A stretch of DNA of 64,000 nt, taken from assembly GCA_035578155.1 (NCBI GenBank), contig JAPWDM010000001.1:75396972-75460971 (forward strand), given 5' to 3'. Of this stretch, positions 13,401-28,400 are shown piece by piece (positions within the stretch are counted from its first letter, which is position 1; every line of letters starts with the position of its first letter). The notes beneath the pieces were generated by a model, which worked only from the letters and a program-made list of their open reading frames with translations, did not search any database and was not told the DNA's origin. Source of the stretch: Brachynemurus nebulosus (taxonomy: Eukaryota; Arthropoda; Insecta; Neuroptera; Myrmeleontidae). The position numbers and the translations under genes are program-made.

Positions 13401-16400
13401 AAACAATTTTAGAAAATAAAATACAGGAAAAATGTTTACTTAAAAATATATTAAAACATATTCCCAATTTTGCTATTACAACTTGTGATAAACACAAAGA
13501 TATAAATTTTGCAATTTTAAAGAAGTTCATACTTTTAAATATTTTTAATTTTACAAAACAGATAAATAATATTTTAAATGGTAAAGATTTAAGAAACATT
13601 TCTCCTAATGCGCCGGTAATTTTTCATAAGGCGAAATTATATATTCGGAAAAAGTATCGTAAAAAATAAAATATTATGGTTGGATACATCGAGACAGGAC
13701 AAAATGGCGAATAAATAACATATAAGGAAGTAGTACACTTAGTACGTTAGCAAACGTTCAAAAATAATAACACTGCAAACGAATCTAACGCCGTCGATTT
13801 ATGTATTTTTATTTATTTATTTACTTTTTATGTATTTTTTATAATAATATATATCAATATATTTTCAGAGTTCCCTAGTCAAAATCAACCAACAGTAATT
13901 AGAAAGAACCGTTAAGGGCGCATATACATTTATAATTTACGACTCATCTGGATACTTTTGATGATATTTTTATTATGTATAATTTAAAACGTCTAAAGCT
14001 CGAAGCAAAGAGCGTATATACATAGAGAAGAAAGATGAACTAAAATTATGAAAGTTTTTTGAGAGGAAAAATAAAACGAAACTTAGTTAAATAATGTACG
14101 CATAATCTGCGTTCTGTCAATATTACCACTTATATAGAGTACACTGTCAAAATCAAAAAATTTAAAACTAAAAAGAAAACTAAAACAAATTATAATTATA
14201 AATTATATTAAAATGAAAAATTACTACTCTAATTTAGAAAAATAAGAAAACATTAAATTTAAAATAAAAAAGAATTAACACTGGAAAAAATTATTGTGTC
14301 ATTCAAAAATAATATCTCATAATTTGATGCTAAAAGACGCCAAAAAAACAAATCAAATTTTAAATACATATTATTTAAATATTTTGTTCGTAATATCGTA
14401 AACTAAGTCATAAAATTTATTTGCACATGTTTTCTTATAAAAATACATTTACAACTTAAAAAAGGAGATATAAAGTATGCTTTATTAGTTCGGGTACTGT
14501 TTTCAAGAAACGTGTTTTTTTTTTTTTTTTACTATATTTTATTTTAAAAGAATTTTTACGTGAATTTTTTCAAAAAGACATTAACCTAGTTTAATTTACA
14601 AATTTGAGGAAGGTATAGAATTCAAGACCATATGAGTGCATAAATAATTCAAAAATTACTGTGCTATATAAAAGTATTAAATAAAAAATAATAAAAATAT
14701 ATAAAATGTGTTTTAATTTTATTTCTGAAATCCCTTGTTAAAAATCCTTTTAAAATCGATTAACTTTGCATTTTTCTGATTGATACTTGATTTAATTGAA
14801 TATGTTGATTTTTTTTATTTAAATTGTATTTTCAGGTACCTCATTTGCAGTACTTTTCTAAAAATAATTTTTTTCAATGTAACTAAATCAAGTATCAATC
14901 AGAAATATGCATAAAAGATTAAAAATGTAAAATGAAATTTGAGTGTAATGGCAATTCAAACCGCGCGCTCCTAAAATTTTGTTTTCTTCCCAACCGAGAG
15001 ATGGGATGTAAATAGTGGTTTAGCAACTTTCTACAGAGATAGCGTTCTATTAACGTTAGTTATTATTTTCTATGACAAGAACGTATCTTCTAGTGTTCTG
15101 TGAGCGTATACGAACTTGCTCATAAGTTATAACAATGGCTAACTTCAAAAATGCATCACTGCTTGCATGAGGCAGAGTCAAAAGTTCAAAAACTTATCAA
15201 ACGCATCACAACGAAAAATCAAGTTCATTTTTGCATATGATGCGTCAAAACAATGCATCAAGAATATGGAGGGTAGATATCAGGAGCACCATCTCTGTAT
15301 CAAAAAGTGTCCATAAAAAGACGTAAATAGTGGCGGCGCTACTGTAGCAAAAGAGTAAATTTAGAGAAGTGAACAAGGAAAGAAAAACATCCGCGTTGTT
15401 ATGTAATTATTTTTTTTTTATTATAATTGTTACATATAATTGTTTTATTTTAAAAATTTTTATAAAACTCAACACAAAAAAAATCACTAACAGACATTAG
15501 AAATTCATGTAGTTATGAATCACTTTCAACGTATTTCACACCGAGTTTTTTGTAGGTTATTAAACAATACACTCACTCCGTCGACAACTACAAAGTTCAT
15601 TTCATACTCTTTTGCTACTCTAGCGCTATTCTGGCGAGTTTTTGAACTGTTACTTAGTACTTAAAACAGGACACTTTTTGAACTATTTTTCTATTGTTTT
15701 CCGGCCAAGATAGTCCTCCTGATAACTACCCTCCATAATCAAGAAATTTGGTGATGCTTGTCATGCGTACAATGTAATATTGTGGCGCCATCGAACGTAG
15801 TTCACGCGAATTACGCTGTACAGCGTCCGAAGGATGGCACAACAACGCCACGGCAACCGAGAAAACAATTATTAATTGTGCGCCAAGAGTAACAACAAGC
15901 ACAGACAAGTGCCATAGCTGTGGTTATATATAAAATTAATTAAATTATTTCTTTAAAATAAATTTGAATTTTTGTAATCATTATTGTGATTAATAAATTC
16001 ATATGTGATTGTTAATTGTGTAATATTTTCAAGTACTCAAGTTGCACCCACTGGGGATAAAGAAACTACAATATCACAGCCACTTACATTTACAATATAG
16101 GTGGCTGCCGTAGCTATGGTGATAAAGGTATAGTAATATTTTTACCAAACGAAAATGATTTCATCCAATAGGAATGCACGTAAATTGATGTATCAAATTT
16201 ATGTGAACGTAAGTCTTTTCTATACTGAAATGTTATAGCTTAATATTTAATCTGAAGCTATGTCTGTATGAACAAATTAACTAAAGCTTATATTGCACGA
16301 ACAACCCTAATTTCAATGTTAATTTATGTTTATTTAATTTTAAAATGTGATTCATTGTTTTATTATCGTAATTCTAAGATTATTCTGTAATATTATCAAG

Positions 16401-19400
16401 GGGTCTTTTACAAGTGATGTGCCGTATCTAATGTACTAAAAAAGCACTTTTTTAGAATTTTTTTGGAGAAACTATTTACTGTAATGAAAAAAATTTTTGT
16501 ACAGTAAATTACATATAAATAAGTGTATCTTGAATTTTTTTTTCTTTTTGTCCTCCATCTGTGTTGATTGTCATTTATGTAAATTTCGTAATTCAAAATA
16601 GTGCAAACGACCAAAAAAAAAAAAAAAAAAAACACTAAGTCCGACTAGTCTAAAAGTTGATACATTCTCTTTATTATGGTGTTTTCTGTGAGACTAACTA
16701 GAATCAGTTCACCAAACCTCATACTTTTTTTTTACACACATTATTTATAAATGTACTTACCTAAATTTAAAATATAAAACTAATAAAAATTAATAACATA
16801 ATAATAATGATAAATGAACAAAAAAAACGAATCGAAGATTTGAATTCGCACGTACGGGAATAAAAAACGACAGTAAATAGTAACGGAAAAAATGTTCCTA
16901 GATTTTATTTCTTTGGTATGTTTTATTCTTTTACACGCGCAAGGAAGTAAAAGACATACGTCATTATTATACCAATATAATAACACAGCAGACATACTTG
17001 TAATGTAGCTACCTCTCACAAGATCTACTACCTAATATATTGAAAAAAGATAATAACTTTGATCACAGAATATTACAGAACGAACGCTAGTATCTCTATA
17101 CTACTGAAACCAGTGTAACGACAAAGAATAGAAAATATCCCACCAATATGTTATATATGTGCACGCGGAGTTGTGTGTGTTAGTGCGATGGATGGTTGTG
17201 TGTATGGGTGTCTTGCATACGCATATACATAATATGTATGTGTTACGTATCATGTACGTATACCACGTATACCGTGTTAATACGACGATAACAATATGAC
17301 AACAATTGAAACACACCCATCGAGTGCGGCCGAATGAATGACTACCTAGTTACCTAATGTGCTCAGAAATGCTCATGAGTGTTACAGAAAAGAGATAGTT
17401 GTATTCTTTCTATTGTTCTGTAACTTTGATAAATGATAAAATTTCATTTTTAAATTCCAAAGACATGAATCGTTTGCATTTGGTAAAAATATTACTATAA
17501 TAAGAATTATATGTGAATTATAACTACTTGCCATATTATGTATTAACACCATGACGATTACCTATAGGAATAATTTCGAAAAACTAATTGTTGAAAAAGA
17601 TGAATGTATACCTCTTATTAAAATTGTTTAAAATATTTGAATACATCTTGCACTCAAAATATGTAATATTTTTTATTGAAATAATTTCAATATTTTCAAT
17701 TTCAAGTAAGTTCAAGTTGAAACTCAAAGATAATATATACCAGGACTATATAGCTATATTATCTATAGCCTAATCATGCTATATTATCTATATCCAAATC
17801 AGAGGCTAAATAATGCCAACATTCCGTTAAAAAACATCTAATGTACATCAAATGAGCCATTTTCTCAAAATATGTAATAATCTGACACCAGGGCGGCGAC
17901 ACAGCTATGTTGGAACTACATCTCTATGACTGAAATTTTAATGACCCATTTTCTCAAAATATGTAACAGGTTGACACCAGGGCGGCGACACAGGTACATT
18001 GGGACTACATCTCTATGATTGAAATTTTAATTTCTAAAAAATAAACAATATTCCTAGGTAACCGAATTGGAAAATTTTGTTGCTAAAGTGGAATTAACAG
18101 AAGATGATTTTTGGTTGGTTAAATTTATATCTTGATCATAGAGATATTATCCCAATTACGTGTGTCGCCGCCCTGGTGACAGATTGTTACATATTTTGAG
18201 AAAATGGCTCATTTAAAAATTGCAATGTAACCGTATAAGACAATTGTTTAACACCAGGGCGGCGACACAGGTCACTCGGAACTATATCTCTATGGTTGGA
18301 ATATTAATTTCTAAAAGATAAACAATATTCCTGGGTAACCGAATTGGAAAATTTCGTTTTCAGTGGAATTAACAGAAGATGCTTTTTGATTGGTTAAATG
18401 GTAAAGGCATTGGTTAAATTAAATATCTCGATCACAGAGATGTAATTCCAATTATCTGTGTCGCCACCCTGGTGACCGACTGCTACATATTTTGAGAAAA
18501 TGGCTCATTTCAAGAGAGCATCAGCATCTCATCATGTAGTATTAGACGCACCGAAAAGTCATGATGCTGCATCGATGCGGTCAAGTTTACATTTTTGAAG
18601 TTACCCTATTTATAGCAGAACTAAATATTATGGGTAACTTCAAAAATGTAAACTTTACCGCATCAATACAGCATCATGACCTTTCTGATGCGTCTAATAC
18701 TACATGATGCGATGCTGATGCTCTCTTGAAATTTGATGCACATTAGATGTTTTTGAACGGGATATTGGCATCATTTAACCTCCATTTGACTATAGATAAT
18801 ATAGCATGATTAGACTATAAATAATATAGCAATACAGTCCTTGTATATGTTATCTTTGAATTTCAACTTGAACTTACTTGAAATTGAAAATTGAAAAAAT
18901 TGAAATTATTTGAATAAAAAATATTACATATTTTGAGTGCAAGATGTATTCAGATAGTTTAAACAATTTTAATGAGAGGTAAATAAATTCATCTTTTTCA
19001 ACATTTAGTTTTTCGGAATTATTCCTATAACCGTTATGGTCATAGGACCATTGGTATCATCCTTTATTCACATTACCATAGCTACGACAGCCACCTATAT
19101 TTTAAATGTAAGTAGCTGTGATATTACATTATGCGCATGACACGCATCACAAAATTTCTTGATGCATTGTTTTGACGCATTAAATGCAAAAATAAATTTT
19201 TGATTTTTCGTTATGATGCGTCTGATGCGTTTTTGAACTTTTAACTCTGCCTCATGCAAGCAGTGATGCATTTTTGAAGTTAGCCTATATCCTATCATGT
19301 ATTTTTTTGAGTTAATTATTAGGTAATTATTCAAATATTTTATTTACTTACCGCTCCAAGCTTTGATAATTCATCTAAATAGAAAATCTGTGTTTTATAT

Positions 19401-22400
19401 TTATTTTGTCGTTCAACTTGAACAATCGGAGCTGGAGCTAACGTGCCATAAATCGGAACAGAAAAATAATTTGAAAATTTAGTAACATCAAATGTCGCTG
19501 ACATAAGGATAACCTGAAAGAACATAAATTATTTTTGTAAAATTACTTATTCGTTTTTTTAATTTAAAATAATATTAATAAAACTTTATTACCTTTACAT
19601 TTCTAGAATTAGTTCTTAAAAATTTCCTTACAACCAACATTAAAAAATCCATATCTTTGTCTCGTTCGTGAACTTCATCCAATATTATATGAGTAAATTC
19701 ATTCAAGCTTTTTGCAGATACAAGTTTTTGTAATAAAATTCCGGTAGTTACGTACGTTAAAAGTGTTTCTTCAGATTTAACTTGATGTAAAGCAACCTAA
19801 ATAATAATAATAACAAATTTTAATTTACACACATTTATAAATTAATTACAAGTAACGCCCGAACAACATGGTTCCCAACGATTTTCGAGTAATTCTTTTG
19901 AAAATAAAATAAAATACATATATTATTTGATATAAAATTATTTCCAAATATGTCATATAATACGTAATTTTTTTTTTTTAGTTTCACACTTGAAATGACG
20001 GAATCCTATCTTTTGTAGTATTGAGCAACACGGTTTCAAAGAACACGGAACCAATTAATCGTGTTCTTCGGGGATTACCTGTATTTGTCAATCAGTTGAA
20101 ATAATAATAATAATTTTACATTTTATTAATGTTTAACTCTACTAATACCTAAATTTGAATTCGCTGATTTTTTAAACGGTGAAACACAATTTCTCACATC
20201 AAAATTACTCACGATAATCAACATTTACGAGTAAATAGTAAACAAATATTTTACTTCGCAAAATACCAGTTTTATTTTTGAAACTATGACAATATTGTTT
20301 CGGAATGCTCTGCTCTCCTGTATTTGCTGTAATATTGTCTTTTGCTAACCTCAAGTTTCAATCTTTTGTCACGTGTTTGGCTTTTGTCATATTTATGTAA
20401 TCTTGTTTTTCTTGATTTTTCGGATTCTCCTACTACAACTACCCCTTTCACTTTCACATTACATACCACGCCCCTTCATAAGTATAGATAAAATTAGTAT
20501 ATAAGGCATATTTCGAATGTAAGTTTTATTCTGTTTGAAAATGAACTGACGGTTCAAAATAATATTGTTACAGTTTCAAAAATAAAAGTGATATTTTGCG
20601 AAGTAAAATATTTGTTTATTATTTACAAATATAGAATACCATAAAGTAACGCTCAAATCTATTAATACAACATTTATGAGGTTTTCAACAACAAAATCCT
20701 TTAGGCTATGGTCACAGTGCATCCGACTTTACACGTCCGTGTACGGCAGTGTTATACACGGACATATTGTATCGTCACATTTTGTCCGTGCTCGTCAGCG
20801 TAACGGTAAAACTGATTCTTAATTTCAATATAATTTAAAAATTGTATCGTTATAAAATGGAAATAGAAAACCAAAACGTGTGCCTGCCCTCTACAGTCAA
20901 CAGCGATTCTAAAAATTTGAAAAAAAGAATCCTGATACTGACACTTGACAAGAACGTTTAACTAAAATTATTTCAGTTAAGTTGTATCGGTAACTTTCGG
21001 AAATATGGACGGAATAAGAAAATTTTCGCCAGTCGAGTAAAGAAAGAAAAAAACTTAATTTTACATTTAGGTATGTTAGAAAACATCTAAAAAATTAAGT
21101 CTATATCATTAGGAAAAATACTGGAAAATGAATCAAATTTTTATTTTTCACAAATAACTCGAGAAATAATTCCACGGAATGGCACATGCTGAAAAAGATC
21201 TTTTAAAATGAAATTTAGCTTTCTTTAACCATTTTTCATTTTCAAATCTCGTTTGCGAAATACATATTGAGCTTCAAAGTGGCATGTAATACTTCCCCCT
21301 TAATTATTCAACAGTAAGTTCAAAAAATGTGGGAAAATTACAGAGTAGCAGTTGCTAAGAAGTTTCTACTAAAATTATTTTGGATAACTTAGGTCGATAA
21401 CTTTAAGAAATATATGGGACAAAATTATGACGTAATGGACTCCTGTAATAACATATATTGTATGAGTGACATTGTCGAATATATTCATCTATTTTTATGA
21501 TAAAAGGTAATAAATACATTAAATTAAATTTTCGACGTATTATATTTTATCCTGAACATTGTGAAAAACTCTAGCTACAGTCTACGGGATCCTTAATTAT
21601 TGTGTGCCTAGCACGCACTTGAACAACTAGATTAATCAAATCCTATCACCAAGTACTTGTGACCTATACTGACACTAATAGAAATAAAGAAATGATTTTT
21701 TGCGATTTTAAAGACCGTCTGAAATACTGTATCGGCCATTGTAAAGACCAGTAAGAACCTGACATGTAATCAGCCACGTTTCACAAATATTACTTTTTGG
21801 GGTATTTCAGAATCGCTTCTACTAGCCGCCACCGATAATTATAATCCTTTAAGTATTTTTTAAGCTTTGAAAAATAAGTTTAGAACCTAGATAAAAAAAC
21901 TTAATTTCTAGTTTTTTTTTATACTTTGCAGAAATTTAACGTGAAATTATGAAAGTTTTCAAAGTTCTTTTAAAATTAGTTTCCCTCTTCAAGCAATTTA
22001 CATTCAAATAATGAATTCATACTACAGTATGATAGAGTAATAGCTTAATTACTTCTCTAAAAAAACCATGACACTAGTTAAACTAAAACCACAATATTTA
22101 TAAATGAAACTAAAATAAAGCTCAGAATATACTAACCCTTAAATAACCTTAAAACTAGCCAAAATTAGACTACACACATGACAGTCGTCGTCTTAAGCCG
22201 GGTCTATATATAACGAACGAACGCGAACGAATGCGAACAAACGTAAACGATTGGTAGCGAACAAACATAAACGAACAAATGTGAACGTAGTCACGAAAGC
22301 GAACAAACACGAACGAACAGTTTCAAACACTCACGAATGTTTTCCATTTGTTGTCGGTACATCAAAGAAAAAGATTCGTTCGTGTTTGTTTGTGTCTGTC

Positions 22401-25400
22401 AGATGTGGACGATTAAAAATTATTCTAACAATAAATTAAGATAGACAGTTTAAAATAAATTCAGTTAAGAATTTAAAATTGACAAGATTTGAAATTTTAT
22501 TTCGATGTTTTGGAATGTTTTAGATAATTTTTACAAAATTACCAGAAAAAGAAATGACGTGTGGGAATCTTTGAAGGGAAAATTTTATTAACAGAAGTCG
22601 ATTTGATTAACAGAAATCGCAACGCAATGTGTAATAACACTGAAGTCTTTCTTTAACAGGAATTGCTTTCCGATAATAAGTGTATATTTTGTTAAGATGT
22701 TTTTGGTCCAACTATTTCGGTTAACTTTTCGAAATTTGATAGTGACGATCTTCTGAAATTTACAAAAAATTAGGAAAGTAAATTAGAGGCTAATTAGTAA
22801 ATTAGAGGCATTATAACGAGTTTTGCTTTTATGAAACAAAACCATCTGCCAACAACTTTTTGATTTGTTGGTTTTTAGAGATCACATGATAAAATTGAGG
22901 TTATAATGTGGGCAATATAAAACTCTTACTGCAATAACTTTTCATTTCAAAATTTATTAAACTTATTTAAAAAATTATTGTGTAGCCGGAACATAAACGA
23001 ACATCAACGAATTGAGGTTAATTGTTCATTCGCGTTCGTTTGTGTTTGTTTCTGTTTGTTCATATTCGTTCATGTTGGTTCACGTTTGTTCGCATTCGTT
23101 CGTTATATGTAGACCCGGCTTTAGAGTCGTTTATCATCGTGTTTCCTTTTGATGTTTATTTTTAGGTCATCCCTGTATATACAATAATCCTTCGTCTATC
23201 GCGGAGAATATTTACTCGCTTGTCTCAAAACAAATTTCTATTGTATTCTAGGATTTGGCCCACCGTAGTGACTAAATTTAACTTAAGGTACGTTTAGACT
23301 ACGACACTATATACCGTACATTACGGTATATAGTGTCGGATGTACAAACTAAGTGTCTATGTGTACATACGAGTGTCTCTAATTGCGACATTTATTGTGA
23401 ACACCATAATTAGTGTTGAATCAGTGGCTGTGCGAACACGTTGTGTCCAAGTGTCTCTTGTGGTTAATAAGTTTTCAAACAGATTTGACACTTTTCCATA
23501 CATTTTCTCTTCTCAGAGAAGAGAGATCGATTTGTAGTAATTGAGCACTAGCTATTTCGATCTTAAAATTTTCTTACGTGTGAATAGCTCGGACACTAAT
23601 TCCGTACATTTATATACAGACACTATCCAGACACAAAAAATCGGTTAAAGTGTGAATAGTAAAGAAATTTATGTCTGACATTTGTGTCGTAGTCTAAACC
23701 AGGCCTTAGGAAAATTTGCTAATGAATAAAGTAACAATACCTTCCATTAGTTAGCGGATGTCTTAACATTATCTTACGCGGACCTCGCTTACTTTCCCAA
23801 TACAGTAATAATAAAATAATATATAATAATATTCACCTGGTATCCTACGACAGTTCCTAATGGCCATTTTCTCTGTTCAGCAATTCGTCGAGCGATACTA
23901 ATTGCAGCAATTCGTCTTGGTTGTGTTACAATTATATTGCATACTTTATTTTGAGATTTGTAATAATCTAAAATAAATTGCGGCACCTGTGTACTTTTAC
24001 CACACCCTGTTGCTCCTTCTATAATTACCACTTGATTTGCTTCAATCATTGTAACAATCTGAAAATAAAAATATTAATTGATAGTTGTTTTAATATTTAA
24101 ATAGTTATTTAAACAATAAATAGGTAGCAAAGTTAAGGTGTTTTTTTCACGTGTCTTAACAGTTTCCAAAAAAAAAAAAAAAAAATTATAGGTACTAGTA
24201 CTTAAAAACACTCAATTAAAATTACTTCGACTAAGTTGTGTCGATAACTTTCGGAGATATAATTTTTAATTTTTTCATACACAAAGTAATTTACGCTTGT
24301 CCCCAATAAATAAAATTTTTGCATCAAAATATATTTTAGTATTAAAAATAACCTCCAAAAATTCAAATTCAAATTATTGAGCGAAATGCTGGAAAATATA
24401 CAAAATCTTCGTTCTTTAACTCCAGAAATACTTCCACGTACCCAATTCGTATGGAATATAGTTAGAAAGATTTTTTAAAACGAACTTGAAATACTTTTAG
24501 CCACTTTTAAGTGAATTTTCATTCTAGAAATTCGGGCAACGGGTTTTCTCATAATACAACTGTACATATACACTGCATGCATAGCACTGAATAACGTACT
24601 TTGCAGATGATCCGGAGAAGATTAGCACCCGCATACGGAGCACAATTCTATGCACGGCGTAATCTGTACGACTATGAAAACAGTCTAACGGTAACTAACT
24701 ATCCACCTTTCTTAAATATGAGACAGGCAGGATTTCTATGATAAATATCCCTGTCGCAGTATCCTGCATAACAGCAAATTTCCGGTCATTAAGGTTACTT
24801 TTTCTATAAAATCCGTTCACACCGAATAATGTTTCAAAAAGATATGTGGTTTTTTCGGATTTTACAATGGTTTAATTAAAAATTTGAAAAACATTTGATT
24901 TTTAGCAAAAAGACCAATTTCGGTTTTATTAATTTTCGTGAAAACCAGCTTACTTAAAACAATGGTTAAAAAACCCCAATCTTTCGATTTTTTCAGCTTT
25001 CTTCGATGTTTTAAAAAAAAAAAAATGAAAAACTTTTGAATTGTAACAAATTTTCTGAAAAATTACCAGAAAACCATATTCTGGGAATCCCACGTAATTG
25101 GCTGAAGAACTCATCCAATAAATTGTGGTTTCTAACGTTTTCCCAAAAATTTCATCAAAACAAAATACTTCGCTCGAAAGTTATCGTCCTTATACATAAA
25201 TATAATCTATTTCACTTAAATTTAAGCATGATTCATCACTTACGAATTTAAGGAATTCCCGTTTTCTTAGCTTTATCTCTTTCATTTTTACAAATGCGTA
25301 AATTTTTAATTTGTAGTTTGTTTTCAGAAAAGAATAGAAGATTGATTTGTTTGGAATATAAGCAGTCATATGTTAAAAGATCTTAAATGTCGAGAAATGC

Positions 25401-28400
25401 TCAAATGTCGACATTTGCTCCATTTGCTCATGCTTACTTTGCTTCATTTGCTTACAATACTTTTCGTACTTACGTATCTACATTTTTTCAAAGTCTCCGT
25501 TAAAATGCATTCACTATTGTCAATAGTTTTATGAAAGGTTATCTTTTGTTATATTTTTTACAACTTGGATTAGTGAAGGTACATATTTGTACGCATTAAT
25601 TTCTTTTATTTAGATATAAGAACTGTATATAGAGTCTATGTCAGACTAAACATTTTTAGTTAGTTAGACTAAAGTTATGTAATATTATGATAATAATTAT
25701 TCATTCAATCATTTGTTGAAAGGTCTATAATTATGTGTGGAAATATTTGGATAACTAGTAACTTTTCCTATAAATTAAAATATATCAAAGAATGGACTGA
25801 TTTTTATTTTGTCTGTATTAATTATTTTGAGTTTAAGAAATATTACCCTAATTTTTAAAGTTTTGTTTTTGTAAAATATTGCATTTGGACATGCATTGAT
25901 ATAATCCGCACATATTTGTATAATACATATTTCTATCGACATTTAAGGCCTATTCATATCTACAGACACCTATTCATATCAACAGAATACTAATACTAAA
26001 TCACCATCAACACAGTAGCAATCAATGAAAAATTTCGGGACTTCGGACACTGGATTAGAAGATAAGTTAAAATGCATATTTTGGAATTGTAATGGGATAA
26101 ATAACTTTTTAAACTTAGATTCTAGGCAACAGTAAGAATTAAGGAAATTCAGTATAATTGGGTTGAGTGAAACATGGTTGTGCAAAAATTTGGTTAATAA
26201 ATTTCAGTTTATAGAAAAATATCATTGTTATGAAGTACATGCGGTAAAGAAAAACAAATGGGAAGAGCTAGTGGAGGGTTAGCCTTGCTTATAGATAAAC
26301 ATATAAATAGCCAATTAATTGAATATTCAAATTTGTGGATTGCAGTTAATGTAAAATTAACAGATTTAAATTTCATTTTGATCTTTGTATATTTTAAACC
26401 TAGTGAAGATATATTGTAATTGACCTGCTTGATGATCTAATAACCTCAATAAACATAAATTTTTCAGGTACTCCAATCTTTATAGCTGGAAATATGAATT
26501 GTAGAATCGGCTCACTTGGACAAGAATGTGACGGGATTTTTGAAAACACCAGATTAAATCAAATCAGAAGTTCACGAGATACTGTTAACTCTAGAGGCAG
26601 AATTTTGAACGAATACTTAGAAAATTGTAATTTTTATGTAATTAACGGTAGAACTTATTCAGGTCCTATAGGACAATTTACTTTTTTAAGCAAAAATGGC
26701 AATAGTACACCGGATCTCATATGGGGAAATGATCTGGCATTGGTTGAAGTGGTAGATTTTAAAGTTTTAGATTTTGTTTTAACGTCAGACCATTTATCCT
26801 GTATGCTGGTTATCGATAGTACTGTGCTAAGTATTAAAAAATGAAAAAATAAACGTAAATATAAGAATATAAATCTGTTGAAGTGAGATGAAAGCAAAAG
26901 CTCGTCATATTCTGTCTCACTTAAAGAAAGTCAGTGGGTAGTATCCAACTCAACGACACAAACGTATAAAAATTTTATTTGAAATATCGTAAGTGTGGCC
27001 ACTGAACTTGGAATGTGTCAAAATAAAACAATAATCATTACTAGCCCGGGGGAGGTAGTAAAAAATAATAATAAAGTATGGTACGATGATGAATGTAAAC
27101 AAATGAAGGTAAAGTTAAAAAATTACTACAAAGCAGCGAAAAGAAATGACTTTTCTCAAACAGAAATGGATTTATACATTGAACATAAACAAAAATATAA
27201 AAATACGTTAGAAATAAGAAAAAGAAATTTTTCAATAATGTTAAAGAAAAATTAATTAACGCGCGAGACAGTAAGGAATTTTGGGGAGCTCTTAAACAAT
27301 TTAGGTTTAAAAGCCCCTTAATGGGTTCAAACCCTATATCTTTAGATATATGGGATCAATACTTTAAAGCTTTATACCCGCCTATAATTATAAACAAATT
27401 ATCTTTTTTAGATGCTCTACACCCGTATTTAGATATGAAAATTTCGCTGGAAGAACTTCAGGTTGTATTAAAACAAACTAAAGGAGGTTGACCATTGTCT
27501 TCTCCTATATAAGTTGCAATTATTAAGTATTAGTAGGAAAATAGTATCAGTAATAAGGGATATATATACGAATGCTCAGATAATAGTCGAAATTGATAAT
27601 GAAAAGGTTTTAAATGTACATACTACGCGAGGTATATTACAGGGTGATTCCTTGAGTCCTTTATTATTTATACTGTTTATTTCCGATTAGAAAATTATTT
27701 TCAACTGAATGGGGCTAAGGGCGTCAGTCTAAATTCGCAGACAGATATTACACATCTGCTCTACGCGGACGACTGTACAATTTTCGCCGACTCCGCTATA
27801 AACCTACAAAAGAATTTAAATTTGTTTCAAAATTATTCTAAAAATAATAAATTAGAAATTAATACTTCAAAAACTACAATACTAGTATTTAGGAACAAGG
27901 GGAAAATTACAGTTAACTTAAATAAATTTTATATTGAAAACCAACAAATAGAAATAGTAAATAGATTTGTATATTTAGGAATTCCGTTCACAAGCACAAG
28001 TTTATTTACAGTGGCTTTAAATAATTCCATTAAAAAGGTTAATTCGGCAATTGGTAGGGTGCGAGATACCTTAATTAGATCTCAATCATCTTGGGACACA
28101 AAATTGAGGTTGCTAGATACGATAGTTGTAACAACTCTGTTATACGGAGCCGAAATATGGAGCCTAAGATATCTAAAAGATTTAAATAAAGTACAGAGCA
28201 CATTTTTTAAAACTCTTATGAATCTACTGCGAAACACACTACATTACTTGATAAGATCAGAAATGCAAAGATTACACCTAGGTTCACAGACAGTAAAACA
28301 AATTTTAAATTGGGTGATAAAACTACTTACAACTCCAAATACAAAACTGGTGAAAATAAGCTATTTACGAATGCTAGAGTTAGATAAAAGTCCGGATAAC

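Larger units (their letters stand above)
15137..19285. mobile_element. large foldback element with nested insertions
   Basis: Outer ends GGCTAACTTCAAAAATGCAT (15137) and its inverse ending 19285 start long imperfect arms. The arms share the GCTTGCATGAGGCAG, CGATGCGT-like and CACAGCCACTTAC blocks (left arm to about 16130, right arm from about 19020). Inner arms pair 17548-17850 with 18725-19055. The left arm is interrupted by a 473-bp hAT-type element and by about 1.4 kb of unmatched sequence (about 16135-17545). No target duplication was found. It lies in spn-E intron 4. Confidence 0.75.

Noticed and set aside
13286..13669. 127-codon frame as an independent gene
   Set aside because: Its position and the TTCDKHKD block fit the C terminus of the P-like transposase relic, so it was merged with that.
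15726..15908. 60-codon frame with a signal-peptide-like hydrophobic start
   Set aside because: It overlaps a MITE end and the foldback arm, has no splice partners or homology that I recognise, and is short enough to occur by chance.
27331..27352. GGGTTCAAACCC considered as a tRNA T-loop
   Set aside because: It lies in the LINE relic and no acceptor or anticodon stems could be drawn around it.
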